Positions 1 through 7,243 of a stretch of DNA of 32,819 nucleotides are shown here, piece by piece. A program made the translations under genes and the position numbers. Position 1 is the stretch's first letter, and every line of letters begins with the position of its first letter. The DNA is from an uncultured Marinobacter sp. (lineage in GTDB: Bacteria > Pseudomonadota > Gammaproteobacteria > Pseudomonadales > Oleiphilaceae). Under the pieces are notes generated by a model. The model saw only the letters and a program-made list of their open reading frames with translations. It was not told the DNA's origin and did no database searches. Location: assembly GCA_913057975.1 (NCBI GenBank), contig CAJXOQ010000022.1, positions 1 through 32,819 of the forward strand, in the 5' to 3' direction.

Positions 1-48
1 CGAGATAGGAGTCCGTCTCGTGGGCTCGGAGATGTGTATAAGAGACAG
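1..48. other. Nextera sequencing adapter left on contig end
   Basis: Bases 1-6 match the end of the Illumina P7 primer, 7-14 read AGGAGTCC (an 8-base i7 index), 15-29 match the Nextera read-2 adapter, and 30-48 match the 19-base Tn5 mosaic end (AGATGTGTATAAGAGACAG). The order is exactly that of a tagmentation library molecule. This is library sequence, not genome, and should be trimmed; genomic sequence begins at about base 49. Confidence 0.98.
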
Positions 49-1045
49 CTTCATTAAACCGGTTGGCCAGACCCGCGGCCAGCATGGCCCCCAGCAGAAG
101 CCCGAAATTCATCACCGAGGGAATGTTGGTGAGCACTGAATCCTTCAGCGCCATGGCCGGATATTCCCAGGTCCAGAACTCAAACTGGGCCATGTTTACG
201 CCAACGACTTCCAACGCTTTCGCGCCCCAGACATTGAACGCAAACGTGATGCTCCAGGGCGCGCCGCCTATGGCCAGTGTCAGGGCATTGCCAACAGCCA
301 GGATCAGAATGGCCCAGGTGAACGGCCAGCGGCCGCCCAGCAAGGTTCTCACCACGCCACGGCCCTGGCTTTTCCAGAGCAACTCGCCGCGCTCAACATT
401 GCCATGGGCCTTACGCTCAATGCGGTTGACCCACCAGGCAATCAGCCCGAGCCCGACAAACTGAACCAGCATTGCCCCGACAACACCGAAGCTGTTGACC
501 AGGGGCACCGGATCAAACCCGGGCTGGTCCAGCCACCAGGGCAAATGAAGGGAGCCCAGTACGGTGCCGACGATAAAGAACACCAGTGTGACGACCATAC
601 GGACGTTGCCAGCGCCCACAGTGAACAGGGTGCCAGAGCCGCATCCACCGCCGAGCTGCATACCGATACCGAACAGGAAGGAACCCACCACCAGGGACAA
701 GCCTACCGGTGCAACAGCGCCCACCAGCCCTGCCTGGCCGCTGTGGAGCATTGGCACCATGATCAGGGAGGTCAACCCGAACAGTAAAAGCTGGGCTCGC
801 ATGCCGGCGCCGCGCTTCTTGACCACCAGGTTACGCCAGCCGGCGGTGAAGCCGAAGGCACCGTGGTACAGGGCCATGCCCAGTACGGTACCGATCACAA
901 ACAGCGCCACCATGAACGGGGCGGTTTCCAGCCAGATCAACCCGCCCAGGAGGGCAAGGCCCAACAGCGCCGTTGATACAATGAATCGGTCCACCTGCCA
1001 GCCAGGCTGCTGGAGCCCGGACTGGAGGACAGCGGTATCAGCCAT
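49..1045 (-). CDS. YeeE/YedE family sulfur-compound transporter (3' truncated)
   Basis: Integral membrane protein of the YeeE/YedE family, which includes the thiosulfate transporter TsuA; it probably imports thiosulfate or another sulfur species across the inner membrane. 332 residues are visible from ATG 1045; the C-terminus is lost at the contig edge, and the frame runs open into adapter sequence, so residues past base 49 would be artefact. Many hydrophobic helices are seen. The family motif GGGCGSGT lies at residues 132-139, with Cys135 matching the conserved substrate-relay cysteine of the first half; the equivalent Cys of the second half would lie in the missing part. It starts 20 bases after the rhodanese stop on the same strand, so the two are probably co-transcribed and hand sulfur to each other. 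Substrate is inferred. Confidence 0.88.
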
Positions 1046-1065
1046 GAAATATCACTTTTGCCAGA

Positions 1066-2022
1066 TCAGTTAAAAACGTCCAGAAGCTTGCCAAGGCCTT
1101 TCTTCGCCACCTGTAATGGGCGGCTACTATCCTGGGACCATTCCGCCATGGAGCCGTCATACAGCGCAACCTCTTCAAACCCTGCCAGTTCACTCAGCAC
1201 AAACCAGTCGGTTGCGGCCCAGTGGCCGGTATTGCAGAAGGCGATGGTACGTGTAGCAGGGTTCAGTTCAGCCTCGTTTACCCGTGCGGTGATGCTGTCC
1301 TCGTTCAGGTACCAGGCATTTTTGCGCTCACCCAGGAAGCCAACATGTGGCAGGCTTCTTGAACCCGGGATGGTGCCCGGCGCCTTCGCCGCTGGCGACT
1401 GGTTCTCTCCGCGGAAGTAATCCGATGGCCGTGCATCCACCAGTTGTGCCTGGGTGCCGCGGGCTTCTTCAACTTCCTCCAGGGAGGCAATCAGGGCCTG
1501 CTGGAGTGAGCCATCGAAGTCAGCTACGGGGCGCTGATCGCCTTCGCCACTGACGGTCTCAAAGCCTTCGGCTTTCCAGCCGGCAAAGCCGCCATTGAGG
1601 ATGGTTACCGCATCATGGCCCAGCACGCGGAAGGTCCAGTACACCCGGGCAGCACTGCCAAAATCCGTTGCACCGGTGCCGGCGGGTACGATCACCACGG
1701 TATCGTCATTACCGATACCAAGCCCGCCAATCAGGCGTTCCAGGCTTGCAACGGGCGGCAACAGGCCGGCCACGCCGCCCCGGTTTTCACGCCAGCCGTC
1801 TCCGGTGTAGCTGCTGTATATGGCTCCGGGGATATGGGCGTGCTGAAAGCTGCTGCGATCCCCTCCGTCATCAATGCCGGAACGAACGTCCAGCACAACC
1901 AGATTCTCCCGGCCGAGATTGGCGTCAAGCCATTGGGCGTCCACCAAGGGTGTTGCCTTTTTTTCACCAGCCATGGCCAGCGAACTTGCAAAAACCAGAA
2001 CAATAGCCAACAAACGGCTCAT
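1066..2022 (-). CDS. Periplasmic tandem-rhodanese sulfurtransferase
   Basis: Thiosulfate/3-mercaptopyruvate sulfurtransferase type, 318 residues with two rhodanese domains (about 25-155 and 170-305). A signal peptide (residues 1-18, ending AMA) places it in the periplasm. The C-terminal domain carries the active site AFCNTGHWAATDW with Cys263 as the persulfide-bearing residue; the N-terminal domain has Ala114 in a PAGTGATD loop and is the usual inactive copy. A good ribosome site (GGAGAACC) lies just before ATG 2022. It is the first gene of a pair with the YeeE-type transporter 20 bases downstream, which suggests periplasmic sulfane-sulfur handling coupled to uptake. Thiosulfate versus mercaptopyruvate specificity cannot be decided: the loop after Cys263 is NTGHW rather than the classic RxGxx or GSGVT. 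Confidence 0.9.
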   Translation of the reverse strand: MSRLLAIVLVFASSLAMAGEKKATPLVDAQWLDANLGRENLVVLDVRSGIDDGGDRSSFQHAHIPGAIYSSYTGDGWRENRGGVAGLLPPVASLERLIGGLGIGNDDTVVIVPAGTGATDFGSAARVYWTFRVLGHDAVTILNGGFAGWKAEGFETVSGEGDQRPVADFDGSLQQALIASLEEVEEARGTQAQLVDARPSDYFRGENQSPAAKAPGTIPGSRSLPHVGFLGERKNAWYLNEDSITARVNEAELNPATRTIAFCNTGHWAATDWFVLSELAGFEEVALYDGSMAEWSQDSSRPLQVAKKGLGKLLDVFN

Positions 2023-2083
2023 TGCGGTTCTCCTCTGCCATGAATTCTTGAACGATCATTATGGATCCAATAGAACGTAATGC

Positions 2084-2127
2084 ATAGGCGTGTTTTTAGT
2101 GTATTTTTTTATAAACAAATCGCCTAT
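2084..2127. repeat. Inverted repeat ATAGGCG / CGCCTAT around AT-rich core
   Basis: ATAGGCG (2084-2090) and CGCCTAT (2121-2127) are perfect inverted arms separated by 30 AT-rich bases, about 60 bases upstream of the rhodanese start. A separate short hairpin (TTCCAG 2133-2138, CTGGAA 2145-2150) lies next to it but lacks a T-run in either direction. The position fits an operator flanking the rhodanese promoter; function is unproven. Confidence 0.35.
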
Positions 2128-2170
2128 TTTTCTTCCAGCCTTCACTGGAAACCTCTAGCGAGAACAGCGG

Positions 2171-3013
2171 TTAACGGAACGTCGGAAAATTGGCCGGCTT
2201 ATTAAGGGACCAGTCGTACTCAATGAACGTCAACTCTGAAGTGCCCTCAATTCGATCCGCCAGGGCTGAATCCGCCCACTTTTCGATAAACGCCTTTCGA
2301 GAGCCGGAAGCCTCCACGAAATCATCCTCGTACCATTTGAACAATTCTGTGACATGGAGAGTGTCGCCCTTGATCTCGAGATGACGTTCGGTTTGAAAGG
2401 CACGACGGGTGTTCTCTGCCAACAGGCCTTCCAGGTTGTCGGCGGTGTAGACCACATCCCTTAATGGAGGGCAGCCAACAGAGGCACAATTCACCGCAAA
2501 GTGGACCCGCGCGTCCTTCCAGCCTTTGTCCGCATAGTCCTCACCGAGCAGGATGTCTTTTTCCATCTGATTGAGACTGTATGCCTGCCCATCGATGAGG
2601 AAATTTTCCCGGTCAAACACGCTGTCCACAAAGGGATTGACGCGACCGCCGTAGTCCCAGACCGAGCCAACGAGCTCTCCGTCCGGCCGCTCAGTCAGGA
2701 TCTGGTCGATCATGAAAAAATTATAGGCGTTGAGCCAGAAGGCGACGGATTCAGCCTCGCCGTCGAGGGTACCGGTATCGAAATCTTCAAGGCGGTTACG
2801 CTGGTCCGCCAACAGGCCGTCGGTCTGCGATGAGGCCAGGGCCGCCTCATAGTCAAATGCAGAAACCAGGCCACCCTCGGTCGTTGTCGACTCTGTCAGG
2901 TACTGTGTTAGCAGACGCTGAAACGGGTCAAACGTTGCTTCAGCGGCGGCAGCGGTCACCGGCATGATGACGGCGAACATCATCAGGCATATCAATCGTC
3001 CAGGTTTGTTCAC
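2171..3013 (-). CDS. Secreted DUF547 domain protein
   Basis: About 280 residues. The DUF547 family has unknown biochemical function; it is a cysteine-protease-like fold in some comparisons. Family hallmarks visible in order are FWLNAYN, HFAVNCASVGCPPL (conserved Asn-Cys and Cys-Pro-Pro) and LFKWYEDDF. A signal peptide with an AAAA cleavage region follows the start, so it is exported. I start it at GTG 3013 because GGAGAG (3018-3023) sits at ribosome-site distance; an in-frame GTG at 3025 would put that site inside the gene. It is divergent from the first siderophore receptor, sharing a 170-base intergenic region with a Fur-like site, so iron control is possible. Nothing in the protein itself suggests iron binding. 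Confidence 0.85.
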   Translation of the reverse strand: MNKPGRLICLMMFAVIMPVTAAAAEATFDPFQRLLTQYLTESTTTEGGLVSAFDYEAALASSQTDGLLADQRNRLEDFDTGTLDGEAESVAFWLNAYNFFMIDQILTERPDGELVGSVWDYGGRVNPFVDSVFDRENFLIDGQAYSLNQMEKDILLGEDYADKGWKDARVHFAVNCASVGCPPLRDVVYTADNLEGLLAENTRRAFQTERHLEIKGDTLHVTELFKWYEDDFVEASGSRKAFIEKWADSALADRIEGTSELTFIEYDWSLNKPANFPTFR

Positions 3014-3021
3014 GTCACTCT

Positions 3022-3055
3022 CCACAGGTCTACAGGTTCCACAGGTCTACAGGTT
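3022..3055. repeat. 17-bp tandem direct duplication
   Basis: CCACAGGTCTACAGGTT occurs twice back to back (3022-3038 and 3039-3055) with no mismatch, right before the DUF547 start in its leader or promoter. Each unit itself holds two ACAGGT steps. Probably a replication-slippage duplication; it could change promoter spacing for the DUF547 gene. Confidence 0.9.
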
Positions 3056-3113
3056 CATCGACTTTGCTCTTTCACCGACACGAAAAGCCGGCCATTGTTA
3101 CAACGCAACTGGT

Positions 3114-3132
3114 ATTGATAATCGATTACATT
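3114..3132. promoter_or_regulatory. Possible Fur-like site before first receptor
   Basis: The segment ATTGATAATCGATTACATT contains a GATAAT hexamer and a perfect 10-base palindrome TAATCGATTA. It lies about 55 bases upstream of the receptor start. It resembles a Fur box only partly and is weaker than the two other sites in this island; called partly on context. Confidence 0.4.
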
Positions 3133-3183
3133 TAGTTTACTTTCCGCATCGTGACGAAAAACAACTATCAGGTGCCGAGAACC

Positions 3184-5271
3184 ATGTTCAAACAACCCAA
3201 CTCACTACGCTATTCCCTGATCCTCGCGCTTGGATGCGCCACAACCGCAACTGCTCAGGAAGGCACCGATCAGGCACCGAAATCCCTTGATACACTTGAA
3301 GTAACCGCCACTCGCGGTCTTGACTCCCTCAACGTTAACCCCGGTGCGGTCACCGTGGTTGACCGCGACGCCATCGACAAACAGTCCTCGTTGGGTGGCA
3401 ATGTGGGCGATATTCTGGCCAAAACCGTTCCAGGCCTGTCGCCCTCTACCCACGGTTTAACCAGTGTGGCGCAGACGCTGCGCGGCCGAAACCTGTTCGT
3501 GCTGATTGACGGCATCCCCCAGACCATCAGCCTGCGCGACGGGCTTCATTCCCTGAACTCCATCGACCCGTCATCGATCGAGCGCATCGAAGTGATCCGG
3601 GGCTCCAATGGCGTGTACGGCTTTGGCGGTACCGGCGGCATCATCAACATCATCACCCGCAAGAACGAAAAAGGCGCCCCCTTATACCGCACCGAACTGA
3701 ATGGTGGTTTCTCGACCGAGCACATCAAGGACAGCGAACAATTCGGGCTATCCCAGAGCGTGACCGGTGGCTCAGGAGCCTTTGACTACCAGCTCCGAGG
3801 CTCCTACGAAAAACGCGCTAATGTCTTCGATGCCGATGGCGACCGCATCCCGCCGGACCCGAACGGCCAGGGTGGCATTGCCGACTCCCGCGAGTTCGAC
3901 GTGCTGGCAAAGCTCGGCTTCGACCTGGACGCCGACAAGCGCCTGGAACTGACCACCAGCTACTACGACATCAAACAGGACACCAATTACGTCCTTGAAG
4001 CGGGCGTGTACGGCGAGCAGAAAACCCGCGCCGTCAAAGGCGACCCGGGCGGCGAGGATCAGGGCACTGAAAACCTGAACGTGAACCTGACCTACAGCGA
4101 CCAGCAACTGTTCGGCAATACCTCACTGGGTGCGCAGCTGTATTATCGCGACTACATGACCCGATTCGGGTACTTCGCCACCTTCTATCCCGGCGGTGGA
4201 CAGTCGCTGACCGAATCGGAGCGCATCGGCTCCCGTCTGGACTTTGAAACGCCGTTTGACGTCATGTCTGGCGCCAAGTTGCTCTGGGGCCTGGACACCC
4301 TGATGGAAACCACGGCCCAGCCCCTGGAAGACGGGCGGACGTTCGTACCTGAAATGGACCAGAACAGTGTGGCGCCGTTCCTGCAGGCGGAACTTCGGCT
4401 GAATCCGAAGTGGACCGTTAATGCCGGCGTCCGCTACGAGAAATTCTGGTTCGAGGTGGACGACTACACCACGGTGTTTGGTGCAGACGTCGAAGGCGGT
4501 GAGCTGGAGTACAGCGAAACGGTCTTCAATACTGGTGCCCGATACCAGGTGAACGATGTCTGGGCAGCCACCGCCAGCTTCTCTCAGGGCTTCACGGTGC
4601 CGGAGATTGGCCGCACCCTGCGCCAGCCCCAGCAGGGCACATCGCTGGATCAGATCCGCCCTGAGCCACAGGTGGTCGACAACTACGAGGTTGGCACCGA
4701 GGCCGTCTGGGATCGCGCCGATCTTGCACTGACGCTGTTCTACAGTGAGTCGGAACTGGGAACCAGCCTTGCGGCAGCCAACGCCAACGAGCCCATTCCC
4801 GTGCTGCGCAGCCCTGAACGTATCTACGGTTTCGAGGCAGAGCTCAACACCTATCCCACCCGCGACCTGAGTGCCGGCGGCACCTTTACCTGGATGGAAG
4901 GCAAAGTCGATTCTGACGATGACGGCAGTTACGATACCTACCTTGCCGGCAACCGGATTTCACCACTCAAGCTCACTGGCTATGTGGAACACGATACTAC
5001 TGCGCGCTGGAGCAATCGCCTGCAGGTCATGGTCGTGGGTGATCGCGACCGCTTTAGCGGTAGCGGTTTTGGCCAGGGCGAGGTGGAGTCCTTCACGGTT
5101 CTGGATCTGACCAGCACCTGGCGGACCGGCAACGGGGATATCACCCTGGCCATCAACAATCTGCTGAATGAGGATTACTTCCCGGTGATCTCGCAGATCT
5201 ACAATTTCGACACCCAGTACACCACCGCACCCGGCCGATCGGTGATGGTCAGTTACGGGGTCGACTGGTAA
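3184..5271 (+). CDS. TonB-dependent siderophore receptor 1
   Basis: Outer-membrane ferric-siderophore receptor, 695 residues from ATG 3184. A GTG at 3151 is possible, but ATG 3184 puts the signal peptide (cleavage near TATA-Q, residue 24) at the N-terminus. A TonB box DTLEVTATR lies at 36-44. The plug follows to about 160, with LRGRNLFVLIDG (99-110), ERIEVIRG (133-140) and GGTGGIINIITR. A 22-strand type beta-barrel should fill the rest, ending in Trp as outer-membrane proteins commonly end in an aromatic. It resembles receptors for citrate/hydroxycarboxylate siderophores (IutA/PvuA-like plug wording), but the ligand is not proven. It is related to the second receptor at 10291-12420 and is followed by a strong terminator. 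Confidence 0.92.
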   Translation: MFKQPNSLRYSLILALGCATTATAQEGTDQAPKSLDTLEVTATRGLDSLNVNPGAVTVVDRDAIDKQSSLGGNVGDILAKTVPGLSPSTHGLTSVAQTLRGRNLFVLIDGIPQTISLRDGLHSLNSIDPSSIERIEVIRGSNGVYGFGGTGGIINIITRKNEKGAPLYRTELNGGFSTEHIKDSEQFGLSQSVTGGSGAFDYQLRGSYEKRANVFDADGDRIPPDPNGQGGIADSREFDVLAKLGFDLDADKRLELTTSYYDIKQDTNYVLEAGVYGEQKTRAVKGDPGGEDQGTENLNVNLTYSDQQLFGNTSLGAQLYYRDYMTRFGYFATFYPGGGQSLTESERIGSRLDFETPFDVMSGAKLLWGLDTLMETTAQPLEDGRTFVPEMDQNSVAPFLQAELRLNPKWTVNAGVRYEKFWFEVDDYTTVFGADVEGGELEYSETVFNTGARYQVNDVWAATASFSQGFTVPEIGRTLRQPQQGTSLDQIRPEPQVVDNYEVGTEAVWDRADLALTLFYSESELGTSLAAANANEPIPVLRSPERIYGFEAELNTYPTRDLSAGGTFTWMEGKVDSDDDGSYDTYLAGNRISPLKLTGYVEHDTTARWSNRLQVMVVGDRDRFSGSGFGQGEVESFTVLDLTSTWRTGNGDITLAINNLLNEDYFPVISQIYNFDTQYTTAPGRSVMVSYGVDW

Positions 5272-5295
5272 ACGTTGGACAGGTAAACACCACAC

Positions 5296-5327
5296 ATAAG
5301 GCCGCTCAAAGCGGCCTTATGTTTTTT
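5296..5327 (+). terminator. Rho-independent terminator of receptor 1
   Basis: ATAAGGCCGCT (5296-5306) pairs perfectly with AGCGGCCTTAT (5310-5320) over a 3-base loop CAA, followed by GTTTTTT. It acts on plus-strand transcripts. The stem also forms the last codons of the convergent ferredoxin-like gene, whose stop codon (5306-5308) is in the stem-loop junction; on the minus strand no T-run follows. Confidence 0.92.
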
Positions 5328-6223
5328 ACCACCCAGCAAAGCGACGCCGTAGGGCCGTCGTCCAGGTCCGCACAGGTATCGACGCGCACGACCTCCATGG
5401 TGCCGCATCGGGCTGTCAGTGCCCCGGAATCATCATTCGACGCCCAGTCCACTTGCACCACAACCTCCTTGCTGTCATCACGGGAAGCTTCCGGACCAAC
5501 TGACAGTGCCGCACGGATGTTTCTGTCTGAAAGCCACTCCAGGGCGGAGATTTCAGCGCACTGCTGGGCAGGCGTCAGCAGCGACTGGCCACGATAACAG
5601 GGCAGGTAGGGAAGGCCATCTGCCTCATGCTGCAGAAAAGGCAGCACCTGTTCCGGCGCAACGCGGCCGTATTTGCGCATGGACGGGAACACCATGATGC
5701 TCGCCGCAAGCCGGCATCCGCCCAGATGGGAACTTTCCCAGACCTCAAACGGCAGGTCCCGGTCTGCGACCGCACGGGCGAGCTCCTGATAGGTCGCATA
5801 TCCAAACTTGGCACAGCACTTGTCCTTGCGGCCATGGGTGCAACACAGCACCAGGGAGTCGGTCATCGCTGCGCCAGCCCACCCACTCAGGTCGTCGCCG
5901 GCCTCCAGGGCCTCCAGAAACGCCGGCAGGTCACGCCGCTCAACGTCAAAGCTGCGGCCTTCCGGCAACAGGTAAAGTCGGTGCCTGAGCGCCGGCCGAC
6001 CACGCTGGTGAATCAGGTTCACCCGCCGTCCACTCGCCGCAAGACGGTTGACCCGTGATGCCAGGTCGTCATCCATATCACGGGCAATTCGCAGGCTTCG
6101 CGACCACTTCGGCCGCGGCCAACTGATCAGCAGATTACTCTCGGCATGAGTTGCTGTGCCGGCAAGAGGGTCGCCGGCCTCAATACTGTCGACAGCACAG
6201 AATCGATGAGCGGAGGCACTCAT
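5306..6223 (-). CDS. Sucrase/ferredoxin-like [2Fe-2S] protein
   Basis: Suc_Fer-like (thioredoxin-like ferredoxin) family protein, 305 residues from ATG 6223. This start overlaps the ATPase stop as ATGA, indicating translational coupling; a longer frame to 6286 would run 67 bases into the ATPase. The cluster region reads LCCTHGRKDKCCAKFG (Cys127, Cys128, Cys136, Cys137) and SSHLGGCRLAAS (His166, Cys170). The eukaryotic relatives Apd1/Aim32 bind [2Fe-2S] with two Cys and two His, the His pair lying in an HxGGH motif; here the second His is Cys. Cytoplasmic, with no signal peptide. Coupling to a siderophore ATPase suggests a role in reductive iron release, a job done by FhuF or SIP proteins elsewhere. 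That role is inference. Confidence 0.85.
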   Translation of the reverse strand: MSASAHRFCAVDSIEAGDPLAGTATHAESNLLISWPRPKWSRSLRIARDMDDDLASRVNRLAASGRRVNLIHQRGRPALRHRLYLLPEGRSFDVERRDLPAFLEALEAGDDLSGWAGAAMTDSLVLCCTHGRKDKCCAKFGYATYQELARAVADRDLPFEVWESSHLGGCRLAASIMVFPSMRKYGRVAPEQVLPFLQHEADGLPYLPCYRGQSLLTPAQQCAEISALEWLSDRNIRAALSVGPEASRDDSKEVVVQVDWASNDDSGALTARCGTMEVVRVDTCADLDDGPTASLCWVVKNIRPL

Positions 6224-7086
6224 GTCGTTGCCACCGAAGAGTTGAAGGAGGCGGTCTCTGCCACGGTTCGTTTTACCGGCACACAAACCGGCCGGCCCGC
6301 CAAAGGTTCACGGATGACCTGGGCATCAAGATCAAACACCTGCTTGAGGTTGTCGGCGGTAAACACGGTCTCCGGTGGGCCGTCGTGCAGAATCCGGCCA
6401 GCCTTCATCATTACCAGCCGGTCGGCGTAGGCCGCCGCCAGGTTGAGGTCGTGGAGCACTACCAACAGCGTCCGCCCCTGTGTGTGCGCCAGGGATACCA
6501 GCAGTTCCAGCAGGTCCACCTGTACCTTCAGGTCCAGAAACGTGGTGGGTTCATCAAGCAGAAGCAGATCGGTTTCCTGGGACAGCACCATGGCAATCCA
6601 GCAGCGCTGACGCTGCCCGCCACTGAGCGCATCCACCGGCCGGTCAGCAAACGTCGCAACGTCCGCCACGGCCATGGCCTCCTCAACGGCGGCTTCGTCG
6701 TGCCGGGACCACTGGCGCATCAGGCTCTGATAGGGGAAACGCCCAAGCCCTACCAACTCCCTGACCGTCAGCCCATCCGGGGCGGTGGGGCTCTGTGGCA
6801 GTATTCCGAGCTGTTGCGCGACGGTGCGGGTGGGCTGACGATGGATATCGTTGCCGTCAAGAAGCACCTTGCCAGCGCTGGGGGCCAGCGTTCGGGCCAG
6901 GGTTTTGAGCAGGGTGGATTTGCCCGAGCCATTCGGTCCCAACAGAACGGTGACACTGCCCTCGCGCACCGTGAAATCCACGTTCGTCAGCACCTGCCGG
7001 CCGTCGTATCCCGCGCACACTGAGTCACCCCGCAGTCGTGGCTGGCGATCGTAGTCCGGGGATGGGGAATGTCGATTCAGGGGCAT
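6220..7086 (-). CDS. Iron-siderophore ABC transporter ATPase
   Basis: FecE/FepC/PvuE-type ATPase, 288 residues, energising import of ferric siderophore by the two permeases encoded divergently. All motifs are intact: Walker A GPNGSGKST (50-58), Q-loop Gln98, signature LSGGQ (154-158), Walker B LLLLDE (174-179) and switch His212. The C-terminal extension after about residue 265 is short and unremarkable. It is unusual in lying on the opposite strand from its permease genes; a shared divergent control region (7087-7243) with a Fur-like site would keep expression matched. Its stop overlaps the start of the ferredoxin-like gene. Confidence 0.95.
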   Translation of the reverse strand: MPLNRHSPSPDYDRQPRLRGDSVCAGYDGRQVLTNVDFTVREGSVTVLLGPNGSGKSTLLKTLARTLAPSAGKVLLDGNDIHRQPTRTVAQQLGILPQSPTAPDGLTVRELVGLGRFPYQSLMRQWSRHDEAAVEEAMAVADVATFADRPVDALSGGQRQRCWIAMVLSQETDLLLLDEPTTFLDLKVQVDLLELLVSLAHTQGRTLLVVLHDLNLAAAYADRLVMMKAGRILHDGPPETVFTADNLKQVFDLDAQVIREPLAGRPVCVPVKRTVAETASFNSSVATT

Positions 7087-7113
7087 ATTGGCGTCGCTTT
7101 CGAGTGAAGTCAG

Positions 7114-7140
7114 ATGATATTATCTCCCATTCTCATTATC
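7114..7140. promoter_or_regulatory. Fur-box-like array between ATPase and binding protein
   Basis: Read on the minus strand, 7140-7129 is GATAATGAGAAT, matching 11 of the first 12 bases of the Fur consensus GATAATGATAATCATTATC. A second GATAAT follows on the same strand at 7124-7119. The array of three GATAAT-like hexamers sits in the divergent promoter region, so it could repress both directions in iron-replete cells. Confidence 0.7.
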
Positions 7141-7243
7141 AAATCGGCGCCATCAACCAGGCACTATCAACGCAGCCAACTCAGCCAACTCAGCCTCATC
7201 AAATCGGCCCCTGGTTGCTGTTCGCCAAACAACCGGATGTACC

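Noticed and set aside
1..60. Transposon end as evidence of an insertion
   Set aside because: The Tn5 mosaic end is joined to Illumina index sequence, so it comes from library preparation and not from a mobile element in the genome.
6151..7023. Plus-strand open frame (290 codons) over the ATPase gene
   Set aside because: Antisense shadow of an intact ABC ATPase; the translation is rich in Gln, His and Arg with no family features.
7165..7195. Short CAGCCAACT repeat before the binding-protein gene as a possible CRISPR or iteron
   Set aside because: Only two full 9-base copies and one partial copy, without spacers; most likely slippage in a leader.
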